Assembly (NCBI GenBank): GCA_025454525.1
Contig: JALOOG010000020.1
Coordinates: 1-45,789, forward strand
Source: Anaerolineae bacterium
GTDB taxonomy: Bacteria > Chloroflexota > Anaerolineae > Aggregatilineales > Phototrophicaceae
Length of the DNA: 45,789 nucleotides
Direction of reading: 5' to 3'
Shown here: positions 1 through 7,277 of the stretch, in pieces
Layout: each line of letters starts with the position of its first letter
Numbering within the stretch: position 1 is the stretch's first letter
Program-made: the position numbers and the translations under genes
Notes under the pieces: model-generated
Told to the model about the DNA's origin: nothing
Databases searched by the model: none
What the model saw: the letters and a program-made list of their open reading frames with translations, nothing else

Positions 1-44
1 TAGTGCTCATGGTGAATTACCTTTGGTCGGGTTTTTCCTCCCAT
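1..44 (-). CDS. Possible 5' end of a gene leaving the window
   Basis: Reading leftwards, an ATG at 44-42 opens a frame (MGGKTRPKVIHHEH) that stays open to the window edge. A second candidate is the ATG at 10-8, which has AAAGG nine bases upstream and therefore the better ribosome site. Either would follow the glycosyltransferase gene in the same direction. Too little sequence is present to name a product. Confidence 0.25.
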   Translation of the reverse strand, partial: MGGKTRPKVIHHEH

Positions 45-89
45 GATGCACTATCCATTCTCACTTTTCAAAAGTCTCAATCAGTTCCA

Positions 90-1247
90 TTATAATTGTT
101 TACGACTCAAATTGTGATAAAGTTCCATCAATTGACTCCCTATAGCCCTCAAACTATGTTTTTGTTCAATAATTTCTAACGAACGTCGTGACATACTTTC
201 CAATCTTATGAAATCGCTGATCGCTTCATTGATCGTTTCGGCTAAAATCTCCGGATCTTCTGGCGGAATCACCCAACCATTCCCATCAACGGTTTCGGGC
301 ATTCCCCCGACATCTGTTACAATCACAGGACACCCAAATCCCATCGCAGTCAGCAACGCACCACTCTGGTAAATTGCACGATATGGAAATACCACTACAT
401 CCGCCGCCAAATGATAAATCCAAACCTCTTCACGCGGAATGTAAAAATCATATACTTTTACATTTTTAGATTTTTTTAGACGATCAAGTATTGATTGTTC
501 ATGTTCAGAGTCCGGCTTTCCGGCAACAATCACCATGAGATCGGTTTTAATTTCACAAAGCGCAGCTTCAAGAATATCTAACCCTTTATATGCTTTGATA
601 AGCCCAAAAAATGTAACCACAGCTGTATCAAGTGCAATTCCCAACCGTTTTTTCGCGTCTGCTTTGGTAACATGCTGAGGTGTATAATGTTGATGCTCTA
701 TCAAATGCACATGGGGAACAACATACACTCTTTCTCGATTCAGATTAGGAAATCGTTCCATCAATTCACGACGATTCGCTTCAGTATGAACGATTAGCGC
801 ATCTACAAGTGCATAAACTTGACCAATTTTTCGCGCACTTTGTTGATCAAACAACGGCACAATATCATGAACAGTATGCACAACTGGAATCTTAAGCTTT
901 TGAATTTGCCGGATCAACCAAAGATCAAAATCCGGCAACCGACTCCATTGAATATGAATCATTTCAGGGCGAGATGTTTTGATCTCTTGCAATACAGTCC
1001 AATGAGTGAACGGATATGTGATTCCGCGTAACAATTGGCGTAAGCGAGGATATTTTAATAAAATTTTGTGATTGAGTCCCCGAAAATACCGCTTATCCAC
1101 CGTAAACGCGTTGGGGTATTCCAGATCATCATACAGGTATTCAGAAGTGACCAATCGCACTTGCGAACCAGTCTGTGCCAAAGCCTCGCAAACTGCTAAA
1201 TCGTAATAAGGAGTCAGGTTAACCGGGTCAAGTTGCCAAATATTCAT
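90..1247 (-). CDS. GT4-type glycosyltransferase (GT-B fold)
   Basis: Probable cytoplasmic glycosyltransferase that transfers a sugar from a nucleotide-sugar donor, most likely for surface glycan or glycolipid synthesis. The N-terminal half begins with NIWQLDPVNLTPYYDLAV, and the C-terminal donor half carries GLIKAYKGLDILEAAL and CPVIVTDVGGMPE, as in Glycos_transf_1 proteins. The usual E-x7-E pair of GT4 is not present: the matching stretch reads YQSGALLTAMGFG, as in a GT4 subgroup with Q/S and T/L at those positions. I start at the ATG at 1247 (385 aa); an in-frame TTG at 1268 would add seven residues before the usual first strand. No Shine-Dalgarno decides. The acceptor cannot be read from the sequence. 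A terminator separates it from the upstream Fe-S carrier gene. Confidence 0.85.
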   Translation of the reverse strand: MNIWQLDPVNLTPYYDLAVCEALAQTGSQVRLVTSEYLYDDLEYPNAFTVDKRYFRGLNHKILLKYPRLRQLLRGITYPFTHWTVLQEIKTSRPEMIHIQWSRLPDFDLWLIRQIQKLKIPVVHTVHDIVPLFDQQSARKIGQVYALVDALIVHTEANRRELMERFPNLNRERVYVVPHVHLIEHQHYTPQHVTKADAKKRLGIALDTAVVTFFGLIKAYKGLDILEAALCEIKTDLMVIVAGKPDSEHEQSILDRLKKSKNVKVYDFYIPREEVWIYHLAADVVVFPYRAIYQSGALLTAMGFGCPVIVTDVGGMPETVDGNGWVIPPEDPEILAETINEAISDFIRLESMSRRSLEIIEQKHSLRAIGSQLMELYHNLSRKQL

Positions 1248-1280
1248 AATATCGATGATTTCGGTCAAATAGCGCTATTC

Positions 1281-1313
1281 AAAACAAAACAGCCCGAATA
1301 TACTTCGGACTGT
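1281..1313 (-). terminator. Rho-independent terminator after the Fe-S carrier gene
   Basis: On the minus strand a 10-bp stem (arms 1304-1313 and 1289-1298, one G-T pair) with a 5-base loop is followed by a T-rich tail, the complement of 1281-1288. It lies just after the stop of the 1343-1777 gene and before the glycosyltransferase. Confidence 0.8.
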
Positions 1314-1342
1314 TCTAACAGTTTAACCTAAAACAAGTGGGT

Positions 1343-1777
1343 TTAATAGCTACCGCTGCTACAACTTGAGCAACCACCTGCGCTACTTTCTGCACCACTG
1401 CTATCTTTCGACTTAAACGAGTGACCACATCCGCATGAACTCGCCGCATTCGGGTTATCAATACGGAAACCACCACCCATCAAACTATCCACAAAATCGA
1501 TCGTCGCACCTTGCAAATACATTAGACTGGTCGGATCGATCGCCAGACGTACACCATCAATCGCGACCACCGTATCATGACTCTGGGCGGACGCTTCAAA
1601 CCCCATGCCATATTGCATCCCAGAGCAACCACCCCCCGATACAAACACGCGCAGAACATGATTCGGGATTTGGCGTTGTTCAAGTAGGTTACGGATCACC
1701 GTCACCGCCGCGGGAGTCACCGTGATCACGGATTCTTCGGTGATAATTTCATTTTGATCATGTTCGATCACGCTCAT
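1343..1777 (-). CDS. erpA: A-type iron-sulfur carrier (HesB/IscA/ErpA family)
   Basis: Small scaffold or carrier that receives an Fe-S cluster and passes it to apo-enzymes in the cytoplasm. The three family cysteines are present in GGGCSGMQY (about residue 51) and SCGCGHSF (about 115 and 117). The protein is longer than the usual 105-120 residues because of a Ser-rich tail of about 25 residues that carries a further C-x2-C pair (GGCSSCSSG). Two ATGs stand in tandem; AGGAG is 4 bases from the first (1780) and 7 from the second (1777), so I prefer the second. The neighbouring SufR-like regulator supports the Fe-S role. ErpA, IscA and SufA cannot be told apart here, so the symbol is tentative. 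Confidence 0.88.
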   Translation of the reverse strand: MSVIEHDQNEIITEESVITVTPAAVTVIRNLLEQRQIPNHVLRVFVSGGGCSGMQYGMGFEASAQSHDTVVAIDGVRLAIDPTSLMYLQGATIDFVDSLMGGGFRIDNPNAASSCGCGHSFKSKDSSGAESSAGGCSSCSSGSY

Positions 1778-1810
1778 CATAACGCTCCTATACGCAAATC
1801 AACTGATTAG

Positions 1811-1852
1811 ATCATAACATAACTTTGGTCTGATCGCAATTAAACAGACCAA
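1811..1852 (-). promoter_or_regulatory. Promoter and palindrome of the Fe-S carrier gene
   Basis: On the minus strand TTGCGA (1839-1834), 17 bases, then TATGAT (1816-1811), a good sigma-70-type promoter about 35 bases before the start codon. A perfect 8-bp inverted repeat, TTGGTCTG / CAGACCAA (1825-1832 and 1845-1852, 12-base spacer), straddles the -35 box. It may be an operator, or a weak terminator stem for the SufR-like gene whose stop lies 13 bases away. Confidence 0.6.
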
Positions 1853-1865
1853 GATTAGCAAAATT

Positions 1866-2528
1866 CTACTTTTCCGCCTCATAAGGGATCAAGTAGGCGC
1901 ATGAAGCCTCACCTTGCGAGATTGTTGAGATCCGACGCGGAGTCCGTCCGGTCAACGCCGCCATCAACCGCATATCCATCGCACACAAGACATCGGTAGT
2001 CTTAGACAACTGATGATAGGGGCAATTGCGTGTGTGTAAAATGATCCCATCAATACCTTTTTCCCATGAAGCATTATAACCTTGTTGGTTAAGATACCCG
2101 ACAGCTAAATCTAGTCGTTCTTCAAAACTAACATTTGGCATTCGTGCTTGAATGGCCATTGTATCCGCAACGCCCTCAAAAATGACGTTGACACTTTGTT
2201 CGGGAAGTTGACGTTCAATTTCATGTAACAAATGGTGTAGTAATTGTTGATAATTGTTCGGCGCAAGTTCACGCGCTTTCTCTGTTAAAGTATAGATGTG
2301 TTGTGGCCGTCCGGGGGTACTACGATGTCGCAATTGCGGCTCAGTGATCAAGCCTTCTTGTTGCAACACATTAAGATGATGTCGTACCGTCACTGCGGTG
2401 ATCTCTTTACCGTGATCGGTTTGCAACGCATCCACGATCATATCAACAGTGGCTTGACCCTGTTCTCGTAAAATTTGGAGAATATGTTGGCGGGTTTCTT
2501 GCATAAGGTTAATTTTTCTCATGAACAT
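1866..2528 (-). CDS. sufR: SufR-like Fe-S cluster-sensing transcriptional regulator
   Basis: DNA-binding regulator expected to repress Fe-S assembly genes when it carries a [4Fe-4S] cluster. Residues 9-85 form a winged helix-turn-helix (TAVTVRHHLNVLQQEGLI, then the wing GRPQHIYTLT). The C-terminal half has C169, C182 and C210: C-x12-C-x27-C. Cyanobacterial SufR has four cysteines, C-x12-C followed by two more; the third is missing here but the outer spacing matches. The partner gene 1343-1777 is an Fe-S carrier. The start is uncertain: the first ATG (2528) lies at the predicted transcription start, which would make the message leaderless, and ATGs at 2522 and 2504 are also possible. Other MarR/DeoR-like regulators without a cluster are the alternative. 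Confidence 0.75.
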   Translation of the reverse strand: MFMRKINLMQETRQHILQILREQGQATVDMIVDALQTDHGKEITAVTVRHHLNVLQQEGLITEPQLRHRSTPGRPQHIYTLTEKARELAPNNYQQLLHHLLHEIERQLPEQSVNVIFEGVADTMAIQARMPNVSFEERLDLAVGYLNQQGYNASWEKGIDGIILHTRNCPYHQLSKTTDVLCAMDMRLMAALTGRTPRRISTISQGEASCAYLIPYEAEK

Positions 2529-2534
2529 CTTGAT

Positions 2535-2577
2535 TATCTTAACACCTTTGCTGAAATGCTGTCAACGTGTTAAGATA
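2535..2577. promoter_or_regulatory. Divergent promoter with a perfect 11-bp inverted repeat
   Basis: The arms tatcttaacac (2535-2545) and gtgttaagata (2567-2577) are exact inverted copies with a 21-base spacer. Each contains a -10 box, TAAGAT. Leftward: TTGACA (2565-2560), 18 bases, TAAGAT (2541-2536) for the regulator gene. Rightward: TTGCTG (2548-2553), 17 bases, TAAGAT (2571-2576) for pheA. A dimer bound at both arms would cover both -10 boxes, so this is the likely autoregulatory operator of the SufR-like protein (inference). Confidence 0.6.
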
Positions 2578-2623
2578 GCACTTTGTTTTATTTATCTTGC
2601 GGTCTCTTTCATTCCCCATTCCT

Positions 2624-3463
2624 ATGAAACCAACTGTAGCATTCCAAGGCGTTCAGGGAGCGTATTCAGAACAAGCGATACGCCAACATTTCGGTGATAG
2701 CGTTGAGGTTTATCCTTGCCCCACTTTAAGTGATCTCTTCAATGCCATTTTATCTAATCAGATTGTAACTCACGCGATTTTACCTGTCGAAAATGCGCTA
2801 GCCGGCGCTGTGAGTCAGGCCTATGAGTTACTCATGGACTCAGATTTACGTATCCAAGCCGAAGTCATTCTTCACGTTCATCACTCTTTATTGGCACCCC
2901 GTGGAGTCAAACTTCAAGATCTACGCCGCGTGCGCTCACACCCACAAGCACTGGCACAATGCGAACGTTATCTTAAGCGCCATAACATTGAAGCCGTTCC
3001 AGCCTATGATACTGCTGGATCAGCGCGTGAACTTGCCACCAATCCTGAACCCCATACAGGGGCAATTGCCAGTCGTTTAGCAGGTGATTTATACAATCTG
3101 GACATTTTGGCAACCGACATTGAAGATGTGCCGTTTAACTTTACGCGCTTTTTCGTTTTGGCACATGATGATCCCGCTCCCGGTGAGTACAATAAGACCT
3201 CGCTAGTATTTGCCACCCGCAACCGCCCCGCGGCCTTATATGAATGCTTAGGTGAATTTGCGGAACGTGGAATCAATCTCACCAAAATCGAGTCGCGTCC
3301 ACGTCGTAATCGTCCATGGGAACCCGTTTTTTACCTTGATTTTGAAGGCCATTGGCAAGATCCAATCTGCCAAGAAGTGCTTGCACGGTTATTGATTCGG
3401 GCTTCTTTTGTCAAATTGTTAGGATCATACCCGGCAGTCAAATCAACATCGGTCGGAATTTAA
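2624..3463 (+). CDS. pheA: Prephenate dehydratase
   Basis: Converts prephenate to phenylpyruvate, the committed step to phenylalanine, in the cytoplasm. The catalytic domain (about residues 1-180) opens with VAFQGVQGAYSEQA and ends with the substrate motif FTRFFVL, holding the Thr-Arg-Phe needed for catalysis. The C-terminal ACT domain has the Phe-sensing signature KIESRP (about residue 230), so feedback inhibition by phenylalanine is expected. There is no chorismate mutase domain, so the protein is monofunctional (279 aa, normal length). I start at ATG 2624; a TTG at 2597 would only add a non-conserved leader. First gene of a likely pheA-asd-sqdB run, transcribed from the divergent promoter shared with the SufR-like gene. 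Confidence 0.94.
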   Translation: MKPTVAFQGVQGAYSEQAIRQHFGDSVEVYPCPTLSDLFNAILSNQIVTHAILPVENALAGAVSQAYELLMDSDLRIQAEVILHVHHSLLAPRGVKLQDLRRVRSHPQALAQCERYLKRHNIEAVPAYDTAGSARELATNPEPHTGAIASRLAGDLYNLDILATDIEDVPFNFTRFFVLAHDDPAPGEYNKTSLVFATRNRPAALYECLGEFAERGINLTKIESRPRRNRPWEPVFYLDFEGHWQDPICQEVLARLLIRASFVKLLGSYPAVKSTSVGI

Positions 3464-3483
3464 GCGAAAGTAAGAGATAAATC

Positions 3484-4572
3484 ATGCAAAAACTCAATGT
3501 AGCGGTACTCGGTGCAACAGGTGCGGTCGGTCAGCGATTTATTCAGTTGTTAGAGCATCATCCATGGTTTCAAGTAGCCGAAGTGATCGGTTCTGATCGT
3601 AGCGCGGGTAAAACTTATGGCGAAGCGGTTCATTGGATTTTAGATGATAATCCCCCGTCGAATGTCTTAGATCTCAAAGTCAAACCCTTGGATGCGCCTT
3701 TAGACTCTTTATTGGTATTTTCCGCCTTGCCCAAAGAAGCCGCCGATCCGCGTGAAGTAGAGCTGGCCGCGGCCGGCCATGTGGTTTGTACCAACGCCTC
3801 TACCAACCGCATGATCGATGATGTACCCCTTTTATTACCAGAGGTCAACGCCGAACATATCGGGCTGGTTGAGGTTCAACGCCGCAATCGTGGTTGGACT
3901 TCTGGTGCTTTAGTGGCCAATTCTAACTGCACCACTATGCCGATTGTGATGGCATTAGCGCCTCTCCGTCACCTAGGGATTCGGAAAATCTTGGTGGTCA
4001 GCGCACAAGCGACCAGTGGCGCAGGGTATCCCGGAGTCGCCTCTCTCGACATCTTAGACAACATCATCCCCTATGTGAGCGGTGATGAGCATAAAATGGA
4101 AACCGAAACCCTCAAAATGTTAGGTCAATTTGATCGCGACCAAATCACTTGGTTAGAGTCCCGCGTGAGTGCCACTTGCAACCGTGTTCCGGTGGTAGAT
4201 GGCCATCTGGTCAATATTTCCATTGAATTAGACGAGATCCTATCTATTGAGGCGATCATCGATCTCTGGCAATCTTATCGCGGCATCGATCCGATCCCTA
4301 TGTTGCCTTCAGCGCCCGCGCAACCCTTGATCTATCTTACACAACCGGATCGCCCGCAAACCCGCCGCGATCGTAATACAGGGAACGGCATGGCAACATC
4401 CATTGGACGCTTACGGCCTTGCCCATTGTTCACCTATAAATTTGCCGCCTTATCGCACAACACGATCCGCGGCGCAGCCGGATGCAGTATCCTAAATGCT
4501 GAACTGTTAGCGGTTCAAGGTTATTTGGATCAATTTCAACCCTTGATGTTTGACCGTAGCGAATCACTTTAG
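3484..4572 (+). CDS. asd: Aspartate-semialdehyde dehydrogenase (archaeal/fungal-type)
   Basis: Reduces aspartyl phosphate to aspartate semialdehyde with NADPH, feeding lysine, threonine and methionine synthesis. The N-terminal nucleotide-binding motif is VLGATGAVGQRF; the catalytic cysteine is in NSNCTTMP (about residue 149); substrate-side motifs are VSAQATSGAGYPG and SGDEHKMETET, followed by VSATCNRVPVVDGH with the catalytic His region. These motifs and the 362-residue length match the archaeal/fungal subfamily rather than the enterobacterial one. It sits 20 bases after pheA and 42 before sqdB, with AAGAGA as a weak ribosome site. Confidence 0.93.
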   Translation: MQKLNVAVLGATGAVGQRFIQLLEHHPWFQVAEVIGSDRSAGKTYGEAVHWILDDNPPSNVLDLKVKPLDAPLDSLLVFSALPKEAADPREVELAAAGHVVCTNASTNRMIDDVPLLLPEVNAEHIGLVEVQRRNRGWTSGALVANSNCTTMPIVMALAPLRHLGIRKILVVSAQATSGAGYPGVASLDILDNIIPYVSGDEHKMETETLKMLGQFDRDQITWLESRVSATCNRVPVVDGHLVNISIELDEILSIEAIIDLWQSYRGIDPIPMLPSAPAQPLIYLTQPDRPQTRRDRNTGNGMATSIGRLRPCPLFTYKFAALSHNTIRGAAGCSILNAELLAVQGYLDQFQPLMFDRSESL

Positions 4573-4614
4573 TATGGGTTTTAATCACTGTGTCTGTTAC
4601 GAGAGGAGTTTTCT

Positions 4615-5817
4615 GTGAAAATATTTATTGCCGGCATTGACGGATATTTAGGCTGGGCTTTAGCTCAATATCTGACCGCCCGTGGCCATGAGGTGGCTGG
4701 AAACGATGTTTTTTTACGGCGGGCTTGGGTAGCTGAAGTCGGTAGCGATAGTGCACTTCCTGTTTATTCGATCGAAGAACGCGCCGCAGCCTTTGAAGCA
4801 CACTTTGGCAAATCGCTTAATTTTCGGCAAGGCGACCTGTTAGATTATGACTTCATCTGCAACTACCTAGCCGATTTTAAACCGGATGCGATCGTTCACT
4901 TGGCCGAAATGCCTTCCGCACCTTATTCGATGATCGATCAAAAACACGCCGTCCTTACCCAACAAAATAATGTGATCGGTAGTCTAAATCTTTTATGGGC
5001 GATGAAAGAGGTGTGCCCAGATGCACATCTCGTTAAACTCGGCACCATGGGCGAATATGGCACGCCAAACATCGATATTCCCGAAGGGTTCTTTGAGGTC
5101 GAATTTCGCGGACGTAAAGACCGTTTACCCTTCCCACGTCAGGCCGGGAGCTTTTACCATTGGAGCAAAGTCCACGACTCCAATAATACTATGTTCGCTT
5201 GTCGCATCTGGGGACTCCGTGCTACCGATATCATGCAAGGTGTCGTTTTTGGCACACGCATCGATGAAATGGGTGATGATCCTCGCCTCCGTACACGCCT
5301 AGATTTTGATCAATGTTTTGGTACCGCGATCAACCGTTTTTGTTGCCAAGCGGTAATCGGTCATCCACTGACTGTATTCGGTGGAGGCAAACAACGTCGT
5401 GGTTTCTTACCCTTACGCGACTCGATGCAGTGTCTGACTCTGACTTGTGAAAACCCACCCCAACGCGGTGAATATCGCGTCTTTAACCAATTTGAGGAAA
5501 CCTACACGATCCACGAACTTGCGGATCTGGTGAAAGAGGTTGCCGAAGAAGCCGGACTCAACCCCGTCGTTCATTGTTATGACAACCCGCGCCAAGAATT
5601 GGCTGAACATTATTATAACCCCGATCGTCAACACCTCATCGATCTCGGTTATCAACCCTCACATGATGTCCGTGCCGAAGTCCGCATCATGTTAGCCGAT
5701 CTCATGCCGCACAAAGATCGGATCTTGGCCAAACAAGCGATCCTAGTACCGGATATTCGTTGGGACGGTTCACGCCGCCGCTCCGAAGTCATTGACGCAG
5801 AACCGATCAAATCTTAG
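4615..5817 (+). CDS. sqdB: UDP-sulfoquinovose synthase (SQD1/SqdB)
   Basis: Makes UDP-sulfoquinovose from UDP-glucose and sulfite, the head-group donor for the sulfolipid SQDG. It is a short-chain dehydrogenase-type epimerase fold: NAD-binding IAGIDGYLGWALA at the N-terminus, then T144 in KLGTMGEYG and Y181/K185 in FYHWSK, which align with the catalytic Thr/Tyr/Lys of plant SQD1. The stretch VFGTRIDEM and GGGKQRRGFLPLRDSMQC are typical for the family, and 400 aa is the usual length. It starts with GTG behind a strong GAGAGGAG site. A terminator follows. No sulfolipid synthase (SqdX) is recognisable nearby; the GT4 gene at the window start is not evidently one. Confidence 0.95.
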   Translation: MKIFIAGIDGYLGWALAQYLTARGHEVAGNDVFLRRAWVAEVGSDSALPVYSIEERAAAFEAHFGKSLNFRQGDLLDYDFICNYLADFKPDAIVHLAEMPSAPYSMIDQKHAVLTQQNNVIGSLNLLWAMKEVCPDAHLVKLGTMGEYGTPNIDIPEGFFEVEFRGRKDRLPFPRQAGSFYHWSKVHDSNNTMFACRIWGLRATDIMQGVVFGTRIDEMGDDPRLRTRLDFDQCFGTAINRFCCQAVIGHPLTVFGGGKQRRGFLPLRDSMQCLTLTCENPPQRGEYRVFNQFEETYTIHELADLVKEVAEEAGLNPVVHCYDNPRQELAEHYYNPDRQHLIDLGYQPSHDVRAEVRIMLADLMPHKDRILAKQAILVPDIRWDGSRRRSEVIDAEPIKS

Positions 5818-5826
5818 ATCATCAAC

Positions 5827-5870
5827 CAACCGGATTTGAATGGAAAAATCCGGTTGTGTTATTTTCCCTT
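5827..5870 (+). terminator. Rho-independent terminator after sqdB
   Basis: Perfect 11-bp stem (5827-5837 with 5846-5856), 8-base loop, then a T-rich run. It closes the pheA-asd-sqdB unit and separates it from the HisD-like gene. Confidence 0.85.
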
Positions 5871-5966
5871 AGACCGTTTTCTATTATCGTTCCATCCGCT
5901 ATGATTATCCTATCTTTGTGGGATTTTTCACGTTTTAGCTTTCATGTTTACAACGGAGTATTTGGA

Positions 5967-7277
5967 ATGGTACAGTTTTGGGAATTAGCGCAGTTATCCG
6001 ATGTAGATTATCAAAAGATCATGCGTCGTGCCGAACAAGACATCCGTGATCTTTTGCCTCTGGCGCAAGAGGTAATCGACAATGTGCGTATGAACGGCGA
6101 TCGTGCGATTGTCGATTATGCCCGTCGCTTTGATTCGCCTAATTTTGAAGCTTCCATGTTACGCGCCACGCCTGCCGACTTTGCTCAAGCACGCGCCGAA
6201 CTTGATCCCGCTGTGATCGATGCGATCACCCAAGCGCACGATAACATTCGCCGCTTTCATGAAGAACAAATGCCCGAACCGATGTGGTTCACCGAAGTCC
6301 AACCGGGCATCATGGCCGGCGAAAAAGTGACTCCCGTCACCAGTGTTGGACTCTATGTCCCACGCGGTAAAGGCGCGTTCCCCTCCGTGATGCTCATGTT
6401 AGCCACACCCGCTAAAGTGGCCGGTGTCCCGCGTATCGTAGTGGTATCTCCACCCGCCCCCACAGGGAAAGCCGATGCAGCTTCACTGGTAGCCGCCGAG
6501 ATCTGTGGGATCGATGAGGTTTATGTAGTCGGTGGAATGCAGGCCGTCGCCGGTCTAGCTTATGGTACAGAGACTCTACCCAAAGTCGATAAGGTGATCG
6601 GCCCCGGTAGCAGTTATGTATCTGCGGCTAAACGTATTTTGTATGGGACAATTGATGTCGGTTTACCCGCCGGCCCCAGTGAATCCATTATTTTAACTGA
6701 TGAGCATGTTGATCCACGCCTTGCCGTTTTAGATTTATTGGTTGAAGCGGAACATGGCCCCGACTCCGCCGCGATTTTGGTGACTCACAGCCGCGCCGTA
6801 GCGGAACAAGCTTTAGCAATTCTACCCACCTATATCGAACAGCTCCCCGAATGGCGGCAAAAGTTTGTCACCAATGTTTTAAATAACTATGGTGGGATTC
6901 TGCTCACCGAGAGCCTTGAAGCCTCGATCCAATTTGTGAATGATTATGCACCTGAACATTTAGAGGTTTTGACCGCTGAGCCATTTATTACCCTCAATAA
7001 GATCAAAAACGCGGGTGAGATCCTTCTCGGATCGATGACTCCGATCCCTACCGCCAATTATTGCCTTGGACTCAACGCCATTTTACCGACCGGAGGCTTT
7101 GCACGGAGCTTTTCATCAGTGAGCGTTTGGGATTTTCTCAAACGGAGCGGAGTCGGTTATCTTTCCCGTGAGGGGTATCAACGGCTACAGGGGATCACGG
7201 CCACACTTGCCGATTATGAAGGCTTTCCCGCTCATGCTTTTGCGATCCGCAAACGTAACGAGATCATCGGTCTATGA
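5967..7277 (+). CDS. hisD: Histidinol dehydrogenase-family NAD-dependent dehydrogenase
   Basis: HisD-fold protein of 436 aa. HisD proper oxidises histidinol to histidine in two steps with NAD and Zn. Family motifs are clear: VIGPGSSYV, AGPSES, EAEHGPDS, YAPEHLEV (the catalytic Glu-His pair) and the final FPAH. Several active-site positions differ from E. coli HisD: the Gln ligand of SQAEH is Glu, the Asp ligand in GDY is Asn (ANY), and the His of TNHVLPT is Ala (LNAILPT). Only the first and last zinc histidines are kept. It may therefore oxidise another alcohol; the symbol marks the family only. ATG 5967 has GGAG eight bases upstream, so I discard an earlier in-frame start at 5856. It overlaps the kinase gene by 4 bases. 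Confidence 0.8.
   Translation: MVQFWELAQLSDVDYQKIMRRAEQDIRDLLPLAQEVIDNVRMNGDRAIVDYARRFDSPNFEASMLRATPADFAQARAELDPAVIDAITQAHDNIRRFHEEQMPEPMWFTEVQPGIMAGEKVTPVTSVGLYVPRGKGAFPSVMLMLATPAKVAGVPRIVVVSPPAPTGKADAASLVAAEICGIDEVYVVGGMQAVAGLAYGTETLPKVDKVIGPGSSYVSAAKRILYGTIDVGLPAGPSESIILTDEHVDPRLAVLDLLVEAEHGPDSAAILVTHSRAVAEQALAILPTYIEQLPEWRQKFVTNVLNNYGGILLTESLEASIQFVNDYAPEHLEVLTAEPFITLNKIKNAGEILLGSMTPIPTANYCLGLNAILPTGGFARSFSSVSVWDFLKRSGVGYLSREGYQRLQGITATLADYEGFPAHAFAIRKRNEIIGL

Noticed and set aside
5856-5966. N-terminal extension of the HisD-like protein
   Set aside because: The extension overlaps the sqdB terminator and has no family match; ATG 5967 has GGAG at a good distance.
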